DNA from: Legionella bozemanae
Lineage (GTDB): Bacteria; Pseudomonadota; Gammaproteobacteria; Legionellales; Legionellaceae
DNA length: 64,000 nt
Assembly: GCF_001648595.1 (NCBI RefSeq)
Contig: NZ_LBAW01000015.1
Coordinates: forward strand, 1 to 64,000
Direction: 5' to 3'
In this document: positions 1 through 8,966 of the stretch, piece by piece
Numbering within the stretch: the stretch's first letter is position 1
How the letters are laid out: each line of letters starts with the position of its first letter
Position numbers and translations under genes: made by a program
The notes under the pieces: generated by a model
The model's database searches: none
What the model was told of the DNA's origin: nothing
Seen by the model: the letters and a program-made list of their open reading frames with translations, nothing else

Positions 1-42
1 ACAGACCCCCACTACAGTCTTTCTTTGAATTTTGTGGGGATC

Positions 43-148
43 GTACAGGCTTTATGCGCGGTATCCAGAGGATGTATATTGTGGCACAAAAGGTTCTGAT
101 TAGGATGGGCCATTGTGCTGGATATCGCGCATAAAACGCGGTACGTAG
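43..148. repeat. Dispersed repeat family A, inverted pair
   Basis: Two arms face each other: one at 43-68 (GTACAGGCTTTATGCGCGG, then TATCCAG) and one at 118-148 (CTGGATATCGCGCATAAAAC, then GCGGTACGTAG). The same unit recurs at 28628-28716, about 37843-37878 and about 62374-62407. This looks like a short intergenic hairpin repeat, not a gene. The rest of 1-564 is AT-rich and I see no convincing coding frame in it. Confidence 0.6.
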
Positions 149-564
149 AAAGCTGAGTATATTTCATTTAAAAACATTAAAGTGACATTCAAGTTTCGCA
201 TGGTTCTTTCAGGGTTCATTCGCCAGGGCGATGAAAAAAGATAATGTCAGCTTATCTGAAGATTTCATGCCTTATTATTATTCACCAAAACAATAAATTA
301 GAGCTTAGCAAAAAAAACGGTAACTTCTGGATGCCCCTATAGGAAAACAACATAGGTCACAGCCAAAACTAAATTGCATTCTTTTGATATTGAAAACTGT
401 ATCTTGCCCAATTAATAAATAATCAAATATTTTCATCTTTCAACAACTAAAAATCAGGTACTTGGATATGCTCTTGAATTCTCATTTATATACACTATGA
501 TAAAAATATATGCTAAATGACTTATTTTAAGCAAACATTTGCATGTATTTCTGAGGAGACATCC

Positions 565-1620
565 ATGAGAGCTAAAGCTTCAAAACTATTACCGGGATTT
601 GCACAAACGGTATATCACGATATATATCCACACGCATCCAGATATACTTTTAAACATGCTTTGAAGATGGATACCACTTATCTCCAATACCAAGCCCAAC
701 AAAGAACTCAAAGGATACAGCTGCTTCGAGATAGCATTCCGACTAGCCCTAATCTGATATATCGGGGTTCAGAGGGTATGGATGAGGTCCTCAGTACAAT
801 GAAGACAAATCGCGTGGGTAGAAAACCTGCAGAAAGCAAGAAGTCAACCTCGTTTGATATTGTAGGCTATATTCGAGATAATGACAGCAGGTATTTTCTC
901 TCTTTTACACCCTGCAAAGAAACAGTAAAACCTTATACTGTGGGTTTATCATTAATTCCCAAAAAAGGCTATATTTTTGTTACTGGCCTTCCAATGGTAT
1001 ATACGACCCCACAAAAACTTCTTCTTTTAAATGAAAAGATGTTTAAGCGCTACGATCAAAGAATGATTGATGCGATGCCCCAAGACGATGTCCGAGGATA
1101 TCAAAGCATTGTAACGATGACTCAAAATAATAATGAAATTACCGGAATTATCGGTGGTTCAGCAAAAGATGATTGGCGATCTGAAGTTAACAAGCGCATG
1201 CATAGCGTCATTGAAGTTTGTGGCCCTGGACGTATTGCATCATCTGTTATGAGCTCTGCTGAGCCTGCCCATGTGAGGCATTGGCAAAATCCAGATTTTT
1301 CTCCTGAACTTGTGGCAGTGGATGTTGTTTTCTTTGATACTCCTGAAGAGTATGAAGAAATGAATGAGAAAGCCAGAGATATGAGACTTATATGCAAAGG
1401 CGAACGATTACCTACTCTTTCCGATGTTCAAGCTCTCATCAAGCAATTAAACGACTGGGGAGATATTTATAGAACCAGTGAAACGATGAAAGTCACTGCA
1501 TTTCCCAGTCAAATTAAGCCTGGGCATAAGGAAGGTCTTGTTGAGCATTTGGATGCGCAAATTAAAGCAAATTCATCCATAACCCCATTAGAAGAACTAA
1601 GAGCGCCTCAAATATTATAA
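565..1620 (+). CDS. Putative ADP-ribosyltransferase-like effector
   Basis: 351-residue soluble protein, probably a secreted effector. The longest frame opens at 517, but a GAGGAG Shine-Dalgarno at 552-557 points to the ATG at 565. The sequence shows a possible R-S-E arrangement of arginine-type ADP-ribosyltransferases: Arg67 in an IYRGSEG strand, an S-F-T strand at 113-115 (YFLSFTP), and Glu191 in NNEITGIIGG, a segment resembling the ExE/GGI strand although the first acidic residue is Asn. A hairpin terminator follows, and the next gene encodes a PARG-type macrodomain, the enzyme class that removes ADP-ribose. That neighbour is the main support for the call. From memory, L. pneumophila has an adjacent pair (Ceg3/Lpg0080 and Lpg0081) with this logic acting on mitochondrial ADP/ATP translocases; whether this is its orthologue is not shown. 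It could instead be an unrelated effector. Confidence 0.5.
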   Translation: MRAKASKLLPGFAQTVYHDIYPHASRYTFKHALKMDTTYLQYQAQQRTQRIQLLRDSIPTSPNLIYRGSEGMDEVLSTMKTNRVGRKPAESKKSTSFDIVGYIRDNDSRYFLSFTPCKETVKPYTVGLSLIPKKGYIFVTGLPMVYTTPQKLLLLNEKMFKRYDQRMIDAMPQDDVRGYQSIVTMTQNNNEITGIIGGSAKDDWRSEVNKRMHSVIEVCGPGRIASSVMSSAEPAHVRHWQNPDFSPELVAVDVVFFDTPEEYEEMNEKARDMRLICKGERLPTLSDVQALIKQLNDWGDIYRTSETMKVTAFPSQIKPGHKEGLVEHLDAQIKANSSITPLEELRAPQIL

Positions 1621-1640
1621 TGATTTGAGACAGGCAGATA

Positions 1641-1668
1641 AGGATAAGCTCATTATCCTATCTATTTT
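1641..1668 (+). terminator. Hairpin terminator between ART-like and PARG-like genes
   Basis: AGGATAA (1641-1647) pairs with TTATCCT (1653-1659) around a 5-base loop, followed by a short ATTTT run. It suggests the two genes are transcribed as separate units or with attenuation between them. Downstream, a 14-base direct repeat beginning CACGCAAAAT occurs at about 1671 and 1750, role unknown. Confidence 0.5.
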
Positions 1669-1777
1669 GGCACGCAAAATGGATTGAGGTGACGTATTCT
1701 AACCAGGTAACACTAATGGTGCATCAGTGATTCAACACCATGTAGACGCCACGCAAAATAGGTTAAGGATTTAAATT

Positions 1778-2869
1778 ATGTTAGCTAGGTTAAGGTTTTT
1801 TGCAAGAAAAATTCCTTCAAGTGAAGCATATTCAGCAATTCACGATGTTTATGCATCACATAAACCCAATCTCATTAGAGGGAGCCTGACTGGTGAACGT
1901 TGGCGTTATCAGAGTATGGGGCAAACTTTAAAAATGATTACTCATGTCGAAAAATATAAAGAATTGCAACAACAAGCAATCACTAATTTAAATCTTTGGT
2001 CAAAAACAAAATCGGAGATTCCGTGGATAGTTGAAGTCGCATATAAAGATTGGGGTGTTGCAGCTTTTGAAGCAACTAAAAAACGTGGAGTAATATATAC
2101 CGTATTGAATATGGCAAATTCGCTCTATCCTGGAGGCGGTGCATTGGAAGGTGGAAGTGCCCAAGAAGAAAATATGTGGCATCGCAGTTCTTGCGTCCTT
2201 TCATTAGCAGATAAATTGGTCAAATTAGACAAGGATACTAATACGTTTGTATATACTAAAGAAGGAACAGAACTGGTAGAAGCCAGAAAAAAAATGACAG
2301 GCAAAGAACGTGATATTTTAAGGGAACGTTGTCCTATGCTGTTTTCACCCGAAGTCTATAAAACCTTCCATAGCGACGTGCCAAGAATATGTTTTAGAGG
2401 CCCAGAAATATTACTGCCAGCAACAGTGGATGACTATCCACCAAGTGGATATATTGCAAGCCCTGAGATGAGTTATGCATTTCTTTCTCCAGCAAGTATT
2501 TTTTCTTTCTATGAATTAAGATCGGCTGCTCCTGAACATTTTGCGGAATCACAATCAAAAGACCCTAGCATATTAAAAGCACACAGAGAAGATTTGCGCC
2601 GACGAATTGCAGCGCAACTGGATACATTAATTCTTATTGGGCAACCTAATGTGATTTTGGGTGCTTGGGGTTGTGGCGAATTTAAAAATGAACCCAAATT
2701 AGTCGCAGAAATTTATGCTGAAGAAATTGGAAAAAGAGCTCATTTTTTTCAACATATTATGTTTGCTATAATTAATACCAAATCAAATTCCAATAATTTC
2801 GAAATATTTGAGAGAACGCTTACCGGCTTGCAACTTGGTGATACCAGCATCCCCAGAATCACCCTGTAG
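1778..2869 (+). CDS. PARG-type macrodomain ADP-ribosylglycohydrolase
   Basis: 363-residue protein with the bacterial PARG signature. PGGG (118-121) is followed after a short loop by QEE (129-131), the GGG-x(6-8)-QEE motif whose glutamates are catalytic in the family. The C-terminal macrodomain strand GAWGCGEF (295-302) is also present. It should hydrolyse ADP-ribose from modified proteins or poly(ADP-ribose). The N-terminus (MLARLRFFARK) is arginine-rich and non-acidic over about 25 residues, like a mitochondrial presequence, which fits a translocated effector acting in the host organelle. The start is supported by AAGGAT 8 bases upstream. The upstream gene may encode the matching transferase. 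Recognition of the hydrolase family is firm; substrate and localisation are inferred. Confidence 0.85.
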   Translation: MLARLRFFARKIPSSEAYSAIHDVYASHKPNLIRGSLTGERWRYQSMGQTLKMITHVEKYKELQQQAITNLNLWSKTKSEIPWIVEVAYKDWGVAAFEATKKRGVIYTVLNMANSLYPGGGALEGGSAQEENMWHRSSCVLSLADKLVKLDKDTNTFVYTKEGTELVEARKKMTGKERDILRERCPMLFSPEVYKTFHSDVPRICFRGPEILLPATVDDYPPSGYIASPEMSYAFLSPASIFSFYELRSAAPEHFAESQSKDPSILKAHREDLRRRIAAQLDTLILIGQPNVILGAWGCGEFKNEPKLVAEIYAEEIGKRAHFFQHIMFAIINTKSNSNNFEIFERTLTGLQLGDTSIPRITL

Positions 2870-2887
2870 CTTAAAATTCAGTATTTC

Positions 2888-2922
2888 TTTAGACTATTTT
2901 AGTGAAATACGCTGACTTCCCT
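2888..2922. terminator. Possible bidirectional terminator
   Basis: Between two convergent genes, TATTTC and GAAATA arms form an imperfect stem flanked by T- and A-rich sequence. It is placed where a shared terminator would be expected. The hairpin is imperfect and the call is tentative. Confidence 0.3.
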
Positions 2923-2943
2923 CCACCTATTTTTTTCTGGATA

Positions 2944-3519
2944 TTAGGAGTTTTTATTTTTTATTTTATCTAACTGCATTTCCTCATTGCCTAAATCCTC
3001 TTCTTGCTCACTCACTTCCCCCTTTTCCTCATCGTTTTCAACTGGGCTTTTAATTATGCCTTTAAGCATATGGCGAGCAACTGTATTTGTCGTTGAAGTT
3101 GGAGTAGGATCCTTTGAAACTTCACTGCCTCCCCATGAAACGAGAAGTAGCGCACTGTAGAGCAGTTGAAACAAGTACATGACTTGGGCGACCACCCCTT
3201 CATCATGAAACATAAGGCTTATTGCTAATCCTAATATAGTTGCCGAAAAAATAGCCTGGAGTCCTTGAATCACTTTTTCATTAAGATGGGTATCTGCCCG
3301 ACATACCGCATAACCGGAATTCAGTACCTGGGCAAAAGATATAGGTATTAACGGAATAGGGCTTGTCGTGTTAGCAATTTGCAATCCTGCTTGTACTGTT
3401 AATTGGGTCACAGCTAGGCCGGCATTACCTCGTTGGGCATTTCTATGGGCAGGTGAAGACTGGGGCGCACGCGCTTGAAGACGATCCAATACACTAGAAT
3501 AAGTTGTTCCTGAGGGCAT
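2944..3519 (-). CDS. Two-helix membrane protein with acidic tail, possible effector
   Basis: 191 residues, no recognised family. A Ser/Ala-rich N-terminus is followed by an amphipathic region. Two adjacent hydrophobic helices lie at about 90-105 (AIFSATILGLAISLMF) and 113-130 (AQVMYLFQLLYSALLLVSW). The last 35 residues are hydrophilic and strongly acidic (NDEEKGEVSEQEEDLGNEE). A membrane hairpin plus a C-terminal glutamate-rich block is common among Legionella Dot/Icm substrates. AAAGGA precedes the ATG at good spacing. The gene is convergent with the PARG-type gene. Function unknown. Confidence 0.65.
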   Translation of the reverse strand: MPSGTTYSSVLDRLQARAPQSSPAHRNAQRGNAGLAVTQLTVQAGLQIANTTSPIPLIPISFAQVLNSGYAVCRADTHLNEKVIQGLQAIFSATILGLAISLMFHDEGVVAQVMYLFQLLYSALLLVSWGGSEVSKDPTPTSTTNTVARHMLKGIIKSPVENDEEKGEVSEQEEDLGNEEMQLDKIKNKNS

Positions 3520-3772
3520 TTTTTAAAATCCTTTTAAAAGTAAATTAAGATTTATCGTTAACTGATTTCAACCACTGAAATTCCGTGCATTTTTCAATTA
3601 AGGTTTTCCAGAAGCAAGTCATTATTTTAACTCGTTTTTTTTCAACTTCAATGTATGGGAGGGCATATTTAATTATTAATCAAAAATATTTTAAATGACG
3701 CAGCCATCTTTTCTTCAAAGGCAATAGATACATTGCGATCGCTGTACTTTATAGTTTATCGTTATACTTCTG

Positions 3773-4396
3773 ATGCCAACTGATTTATCTCCGATGAAAT
3801 TTTTAGAACCAAATACAAGCAAAAGCATACCTCCTCAGCACCATATAATCGCAGCAAATTTGTGGAAAAAAGATCATTATCGCCTGATCACAGTAATTCA
3901 TAATACCCCTTGGTATCAGTCAACTGGCAGAAATTCGGGGTATGCAGGAACCTGGTTCTTTTTTGGGGGTGTGTTAGAAAAGAAAAACGATCGACATGCT
4001 TCAGGTTGGATGATCAAGCCCAAAGCATTGCTTGAAGCGCGTTATAGCAAAACTCAATTTTTTGGTAAAGATACCGCTCATTACATACGCAAACACTCTA
4101 TGCAAAAACTTATTAGTTTTTCACGGTTTGGAGATATTAAAAAAATTTGTATTTCGGCATCCCTTGATGGTGGGTTTTGGTTATCAGACAAAGGAAAAAA
4201 GCTGAAAAAATACCTTCGAAAAAATTATCCTGAATATTTTCTAACAGATGAATTAATAAAAGAAATACAGGCATCGGCAAAACGTACTGATTTACCTATT
4301 TATACTCATCGTAAAAAGGTAAATCGTTGGTTGTCTGAGCAAGGGGTTGCCTCTGTGGGGGTACTACATAATGAGATGCTGTTATTCAAACCTTAG
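3773..4396 (+). CDS. Uncharacterised 207-residue protein
   Basis: Soluble, basic protein with no family I recognise. Notable are an aromatic glycine-rich stretch (GYAGTWFFFGG, about residues 56-66) and a lysine-rich middle. There is no signal peptide or membrane segment. The first ATG at 3773 lacks a clear Shine-Dalgarno sequence; an ATG 21 bases later (MKFLEPN) is an equally plausible start. It stands alone, with no operon partner. Confidence 0.6.
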   Translation: MPTDLSPMKFLEPNTSKSIPPQHHIIAANLWKKDHYRLITVIHNTPWYQSTGRNSGYAGTWFFFGGVLEKKNDRHASGWMIKPKALLEARYSKTQFFGKDTAHYIRKHSMQKLISFSRFGDIKKICISASLDGGFWLSDKGKKLKKYLRKNYPEYFLTDELIKEIQASAKRTDLPIYTHRKKVNRWLSEQGVASVGVLHNEMLLFKP

Positions 4397-4472
4397 TTGC
4401 AATGAATTATTACCACTGCGATAAAGAATAACCCGAGGCGCATGTTTGCACTCAGGCCATTCTCGATTTATC

Positions 4473-4712
4473 CTAGTGTGTTATTTTTCCTTTGTCATCG
4501 CCACACAACCAATCCATACTTACCTCAAGCTCATCGGCAATTTTTTGCATGGAATTGGAATCCAAAGCGACACCATATAACAGCGCTTCAATTTTAAATT
4601 TAGGTAATTGGAATAATTTAGAGCACACTTGCACGCGTTCTGTCATTAAGGCAGGAACACCAAGCTCATCGAGCTCTTGATGCAAACGTTCAGTTAGTTT
4701 TTTGTTTGACAT
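4473..4712 (-). CDS. Small helix-turn-helix protein (XRE/Cro-like)
   Basis: 79-residue protein. Its C-terminal half (MQKIADELEVSMDWLCGDD) has the shape of the second half of Cro/CI-type HTH domains, where 'kIAdaLgvs.dwLl.gd' is typical. The N-terminal half would supply the first helices but is divergent. A strong AAAGGAG lies 7 bases before the ATG. It is probably a small DNA-binding regulator; its target is unknown. The frame on the opposite strand is an artefact of this gene. Confidence 0.65.
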   Translation of the reverse strand: MSNKKLTERLHQELDELGVPALMTERVQVCSKLFQLPKFKIEALLYGVALDSNSMQKIADELEVSMDWLCGDDKGKITH

Positions 4713-5187
4713 GGTAATCTCCTTTCGACTTTTTATCAGTGTAAAACAGAGAAGCTTAAGGATTGATTAACAAAACACATTTTGAAGGAAAAAAATTAAA
4801 CTGTTTTTCTTGCATTGGAAAGTGTAGCAGTTATGAGTTAGATATTCAGGGGCGGCACTTATTACACCAGATGAGGTATCATCACCTTTTTTGAACCATT
4901 TATCGGTTTTTTAATGGGCATATTGTTATATACATTATCATTCTCGCGCAGGCGGGAATGACAGGAATTTAAATTAAAATATATCATTACCATTAATATT
5001 GATTATTAAAAATTCTTGCGTATAAAAAAGTGACATTTCATCAAGTCTCGCATCCATAGATTGAACACCAGACAATGATGCATTTTCGTATTTATCTTTT
5101 AAGAGTTTTCAATTGAAGAATTCCCACTGGAATTAAATAAAAATATTAAGTACTTTATATAATAAAACACTATTTAGAATCTTAATC
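4713..5187. repeat. Gene-free stretch with a REP-like repeat
   Basis: No coding frame is supported in this 475-base gap. At about 4942-4963 it carries TCTCGCGCAGGCGGGAATGA, a half-site of the widespread GTCATTCCCGC-type intergenic repeat. Related, more diverged copies occur at 16864-16890 and 17009-17035. A weak hairpin plus T6 (AGGTATCATCACCTTTTTT) lies at about 4872-4890. Confidence 0.5.
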
Positions 5188-6150
5188 ATGGGAAAAATAA
5201 ATTTAGATGATTATCTTAAAAAAATAAAAATTATTGTTCCTTCGCTAACTGATGCCTCGCGCGAAGATAAAATTGCTTTTTTAAGAAAAATCTATTTTGC
5301 TCATGTCCAAACTTTTCCCTATTCAAATATTGAATTACGAAAAATTTCCAAACAGCATCTTTTCCAAAGAAATTCATTGTCTTTTTTTAGTTATAAAGAT
5401 TTGCTTTCTTCCCAAAATGGAGGATATTGCTTTCAAACGGCTAGTTTATTATTCGATGCCTTATCACAACTGGGATACGTCGTTTCATTTTGTGCTGCGC
5501 GAGTGCTTCTAGGAGCCAAGCCTAATGCATCTGAAATACTTCAGTTTCCTCCTACTCATCTTATATTAACAGTTCAAATTGATGAGCAAAAATTTCTTCT
5601 GGATCCCGGATTAGGCTCTTCCGCTCCGCGTTTCCCCATACTCATTACGGGAAAAAATGAGTCGATTGCTCAAAACGAAGATGAGTTTAAGTTTTATCCT
5701 ATTGATGACATCCATGTTCTTGAGAAAAAAACAAGAAAAGGATGGTTTCTCTTAATGCAAACTGATTTGACTCCTATAAGTCAGGAAAAAGTAGCAATGA
5801 ATTTACTCAAACTGGAACGGCATCCGGAAAAACTTGCAATACGCGATGCCAAAACAGTTGTTGGAATAATTACCGAGCATGGTCGAAAATCATTGGTTTG
5901 GGATGCACAATCAAAACAGTTAAAATATTCAGCAAGTGAGGGTACAAGATACACTGAAAAAATTTTGACCAACTTTGAAGAAGGTAGCCAAGTACTTGTT
6001 GATGAATTTGGTATTGATATTTCAGCTAAAACATTAAAAACTCACTGCACGGATACTTTACCCCTGCCAATAAAACCTTGGACAATCCATTTCCCTATTG
6101 ATCACTTTGAATTGAAAGAAATGGAAAAAAATTTAAGGATTACTCTGTGA
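5188..6150 (+). CDS. nat: Arylamine N-acetyltransferase
   Basis: 320-residue cytosolic acetyl-CoA-dependent enzyme that transfers acetyl groups to arylamines and related amines through a cysteine thioester. The catalytic triad is visible: Cys81 in NGGYCFQ, His124 in PPTHLIL and Asp139 in LLDPGLG. The usual RGGxCxE signature is here NGGYCFQ, so the flanking Arg and Glu are replaced while the triad is intact. Length is slightly above the typical 270-290. It is convergent with the EPTP-repeat gene, whose end it overlaps by 11 bases. Biological substrate not deducible. Confidence 0.85.
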   Translation: MGKINLDDYLKKIKIIVPSLTDASREDKIAFLRKIYFAHVQTFPYSNIELRKISKQHLFQRNSLSFFSYKDLLSSQNGGYCFQTASLLFDALSQLGYVVSFCAARVLLGAKPNASEILQFPPTHLILTVQIDEQKFLLDPGLGSSAPRFPILITGKNESIAQNEDEFKFYPIDDIHVLEKKTRKGWFLLMQTDLTPISQEKVAMNLLKLERHPEKLAIRDAKTVVGIITEHGRKSLVWDAQSKQLKYSASEGTRYTEKILTNFEEGSQVLVDEFGIDISAKTLKTHCTDTLPLPIKPWTIHFPIDHFELKEMEKNLRITL

Positions 6151-7318
6151 CCTCTTTTGAGTTCACAAAGTTTATTTTGTAGATCACACTATCCGTACGA
6201 AATCGCAACCGTTCACTTAAGCTATTAGCTACACTTAAGTAATGCTGGTTATTCACCGTAAAAACTGCAGCATTAACTCCCCCATATGTTGTGATGTTTT
6301 GTATTACCTGAAATTTACCATCGATCCATTGATATAACTGGGATAATAATTTCGTTCTCGGGTTCGTTCTGGATCCCGTAATAAAGTTAATCCGAAACAA
6401 ATAATGTTTGCCATGATTTGAGAAAAATACAAAATTTCGACCTCCTAAACCTTTTAATACTTGAAACTCTTGAAATTGCTTACCATTCCACTGATAAATA
6501 ATTGACGAGTTAAGAAGATTAGCGTATGCCAAGTAAAATTTTCCATCTATAGTAAAATGAGTAAATGCTCGTCCACCGGCTTTTGCAATGCTTTGGAATA
6601 AAATAAATTTCGCTCCATTCCAACGATAAATAGTCGAAGCATTCACATGATCCGTGAGTGCTAGGTAATAAAAACCATCTAACGAAAAAAAATCCCATCC
6701 ATAGCCCCACTTTGTAGGAAGAGTTTGAAAAGGAACAAATTTTTTTCCATTCCATTCATAAATAATTGAATCGGTATTGTTTGTTATTTTACTGTTAGGT
6801 AAAACAACTCCATTAGCAAATGCCAAGAAATGTCGTTTTTCAATAGAAAAAGCATAAGCACTTTTAGATGCATAGGTAAAAAATTGCTGAATTGGGTAAA
6901 AATAATGGCCATCCCAGCGATATAATTTTGCATAGGTATTCAAGTTATACGGCGCTTTAGCACCTGAGTGTATTGAAGATGTAGCAAGATAAGCTTGATT
7001 TTCGATTTTGAAAAAGGCAGTGCCTTCATTACCATGTCCTGGGATTTTTTGATGCAGCATCAACTTGTGATCATTCCACTTGTAAATAAGCACATCGACA
7101 TCTGCATTACCACCATTCATATTTGCTGGAGTATTTGGCACATCCTGGGCTAATTGGGGCACGGCGATATATTGAGAACCGCCAATTGTAAACGGCGTCA
7201 TGTCTCTTGCACCAGATGTCTTTAAGTATTGATAGGGGGAAAGTATCGCCTCTTTTGCTTGTCCCCAAACTGGAAATACTAAAAAAAAGGTCATGCTTCT
7301 CAATAATTTTTTAATCAC
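6140..7318 (-). CDS. Secreted EPTP/EAR-repeat beta-propeller protein
   Basis: 392 residues with a signal peptide (hydrophobic residues about 8-20, cleavage near AKEA). The mature part is built of about seven units of about 50 residues, each ending in a Y-x-W-[ND]-G-x-x-F-x-x-x-Q motif, for example YRWDGHYFYPIQ, YEWNGKKFVPFQ, YRWNGAKFILFQ and YQWNGKQFQEFQ. This is the epitempin/EAR repeat, which in animals (LGI1, VLGR1) forms a seven-bladed ligand-binding propeller. Translation starts with GTG. The upstream gene's TAG overlaps that GTG by one base and AAGGA sits just before it, so the two genes are translationally coupled. Export to periplasm or surface is likely; the ligand is unknown. Confidence 0.8.
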   Translation of the reverse strand: MIKKLLRSMTFFLVFPVWGQAKEAILSPYQYLKTSGARDMTPFTIGGSQYIAVPQLAQDVPNTPANMNGGNADVDVLIYKWNDHKLMLHQKIPGHGNEGTAFFKIENQAYLATSSIHSGAKAPYNLNTYAKLYRWDGHYFYPIQQFFTYASKSAYAFSIEKRHFLAFANGVVLPNSKITNNTDSIIYEWNGKKFVPFQTLPTKWGYGWDFFSLDGFYYLALTDHVNASTIYRWNGAKFILFQSIAKAGGRAFTHFTIDGKFYLAYANLLNSSIIYQWNGKQFQEFQVLKGLGGRNFVFFSNHGKHYLFRINFITGSRTNPRTKLLSQLYQWIDGKFQVIQNITTYGGVNAAVFTVNNQHYLSVANSLSERLRFRTDSVIYKINFVNSKEVTE

Positions 7319-8682
7319 TATTGAATCCTTGGATTTTCCTGCGGATAAGCGGATATGCCTTGGGGAAATCCAGTAGTAATGCCAGGAATACTTATTTTAT
7401 TGTAATCCCAGTTCTTTGCAGCAAGCTCTCCTGCCATCCAAAAACCAACCGTATTGGACAGCATTTGTGTTGGTTCAGCTAATGAAAATTTTAGGCGCAT
7501 TAAAAAATCTTCAATCTCAGGTTGTTTTGAATAAGTATAATCACCGGGTATGGCAGGACGACCAGGTAAAAAGATACTGGGAATATTGGTAAAGACTTTA
7601 TTAGCGATAATTGTGCGATTGTGCCTCGATGTCCATATATTATTGTAATAATCATAATCAGCACGAGGTAATTGTTTTTCACCTAATGAAGATTTAACCG
7701 CTGCATAAGGCGCTATATAAATTCTATCGGATGGCAAGGTGTTATTGGAGAGTGCCTCAACAAAGGGAACCAACCAATTATTGCCTTTAGTCACACCTGC
7801 CGAAACATTTGCTCCAGCAACAAAGCGAATAATTACTTTTGCATTTGGCCAATCAATATTTAATTGGGCTATTTTACGATGAAGCTCATCCATGCTTTGT
7901 AAGGCGGTTAACATAAACGTGCCTACCATTACATTATTAAAAGGAATTGGGTATGTGTTATTCCCATCAAGGAAATTATTTTGTAAGGAGCTCATGTCAA
8001 ATGTTTGTTTCCCGCGAAGAACCTCACTCATATAATTGCCTGCCATGGAACAAGCATAATCAATCATATTATGAATTAAAGTTAAATGCGGCTTCCATGC
8101 AGGTGCGTTCACTTGCTCCAACCAGTTGTTGTCTGTTTGCGCATTTATTTCTTTTACTGCTTTAACATCTTTGAGCAAGTTTTCCATTTGCGACGTCCAA
8201 TTGCTATCGCCATTTTCCTTTATTTTTGCAAGATACATTAGCGCAGAACCAATATGTGATACTGCAGTCATTTCTGTGAAGCCCGAGTTCGGGGCAGTAC
8301 GCATCAATTGCTCCAGCTCTAACTGCTGGTCGCTGTTATAAATATACAATGTTGAATTAATAAATAGGATCAATGAACCATTATCTTGTTGTGTTAAGTT
8401 ACTGTTTTTTTTCAGTTCTGACTGCAATAAAGTTTGAGAAATATTAATTTTTTCCTTAGGGTACTGCGCATCTCCATTTCCAGTAAAATCATAATATAAA
8501 TTCCAGAACGCTTGGGGTGTTGCATAACCATTATTTGCTGTGTTGCCGCCTTCATTTTGGTTCGTCACAACCATGGGACTATAAACATTTTTATGATGCA
8601 AATCAGTGCGTGCAAGAACTAGGTCATTCAAACCAAAGACAAATAACATGACATGGAAAATTCTGATGCGGGATAATTTCAT
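7318..8682 (-). CDS. Secreted protein of unknown function, first gene of an operon with the EPTP protein
   Basis: 454 residues, no family recognised. A GTG lies upstream at 8706, but AGAAGGA correctly spaced before the ATG at 8682 decides the start. It begins with a signal peptide (MKLSRIRIFHVMLFVFG..., cleavage near VLARTD). The mature region is asparagine-rich and soluble, with no membrane segments and few cysteines. The stop codon overlaps the GTG of the downstream EPTP-repeat gene, so both products are probably made together and may work together outside the cytoplasm. Confidence 0.75.
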   Translation of the reverse strand: MKLSRIRIFHVMLFVFGLNDLVLARTDLHHKNVYSPMVVTNQNEGGNTANNGYATPQAFWNLYYDFTGNGDAQYPKEKINISQTLLQSELKKNSNLTQQDNGSLILFINSTLYIYNSDQQLELEQLMRTAPNSGFTEMTAVSHIGSALMYLAKIKENGDSNWTSQMENLLKDVKAVKEINAQTDNNWLEQVNAPAWKPHLTLIHNMIDYACSMAGNYMSEVLRGKQTFDMSSLQNNFLDGNNTYPIPFNNVMVGTFMLTALQSMDELHRKIAQLNIDWPNAKVIIRFVAGANVSAGVTKGNNWLVPFVEALSNNTLPSDRIYIAPYAAVKSSLGEKQLPRADYDYYNNIWTSRHNRTIIANKVFTNIPSIFLPGRPAIPGDYTYSKQPEIEDFLMRLKFSLAEPTQMLSNTVGFWMAGELAAKNWDYNKISIPGITTGFPQGISAYPQENPRIQ

Positions 8683-8894
8683 AACAAGAATCCTTCTGTT
8701 ATTCACAGCAATGTAGCGCTTATATATTTACCTATCAGTAGATAGGCTCCCTAGATATCATGTCGCTTTAGTGCGATTGTTGCAAGTATATCCACGTCAG
8801 TTCTAATATTACCATTTGATTTAAATGACTTTATCTTATATAAAAATTATTCCTCATGGATTAGAAAAGTTCCATTGCTTATCTCTTTCAAGAT

Positions 8895-8908
8895 TGAGAA
8901 ATTTCTTA
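8895..8908 (+). promoter_or_regulatory. LetA-type box upstream of sRNA copy 1
   Basis: TGAGAAATTTCTTA matches the published L. pneumophila LetA consensus TNAGAAATTTCTNA at every fixed position. A -10-like TATGCT lies at 8954-8959, 46 bases from the box end. The identical spacing is found upstream of the second sRNA copy. LetA/LetS (GacA/GacS type) activation of the downstream RNA is inferred. Confidence 0.8.
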
Positions 8909-8966
8909 CACGAATATGAGCTAAAAAGGCGATGATAATTTAGAACATTTTGTTATGCTTAACACA

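Noticed and set aside
565..2869. DarT/DarG toxin-antitoxin module
   Set aside because: The hydrolase is PARG-type with a presequence-like N-terminus rather than DarG-like, and a terminator separates the genes; an effector pair explains the context better, though not conclusively.
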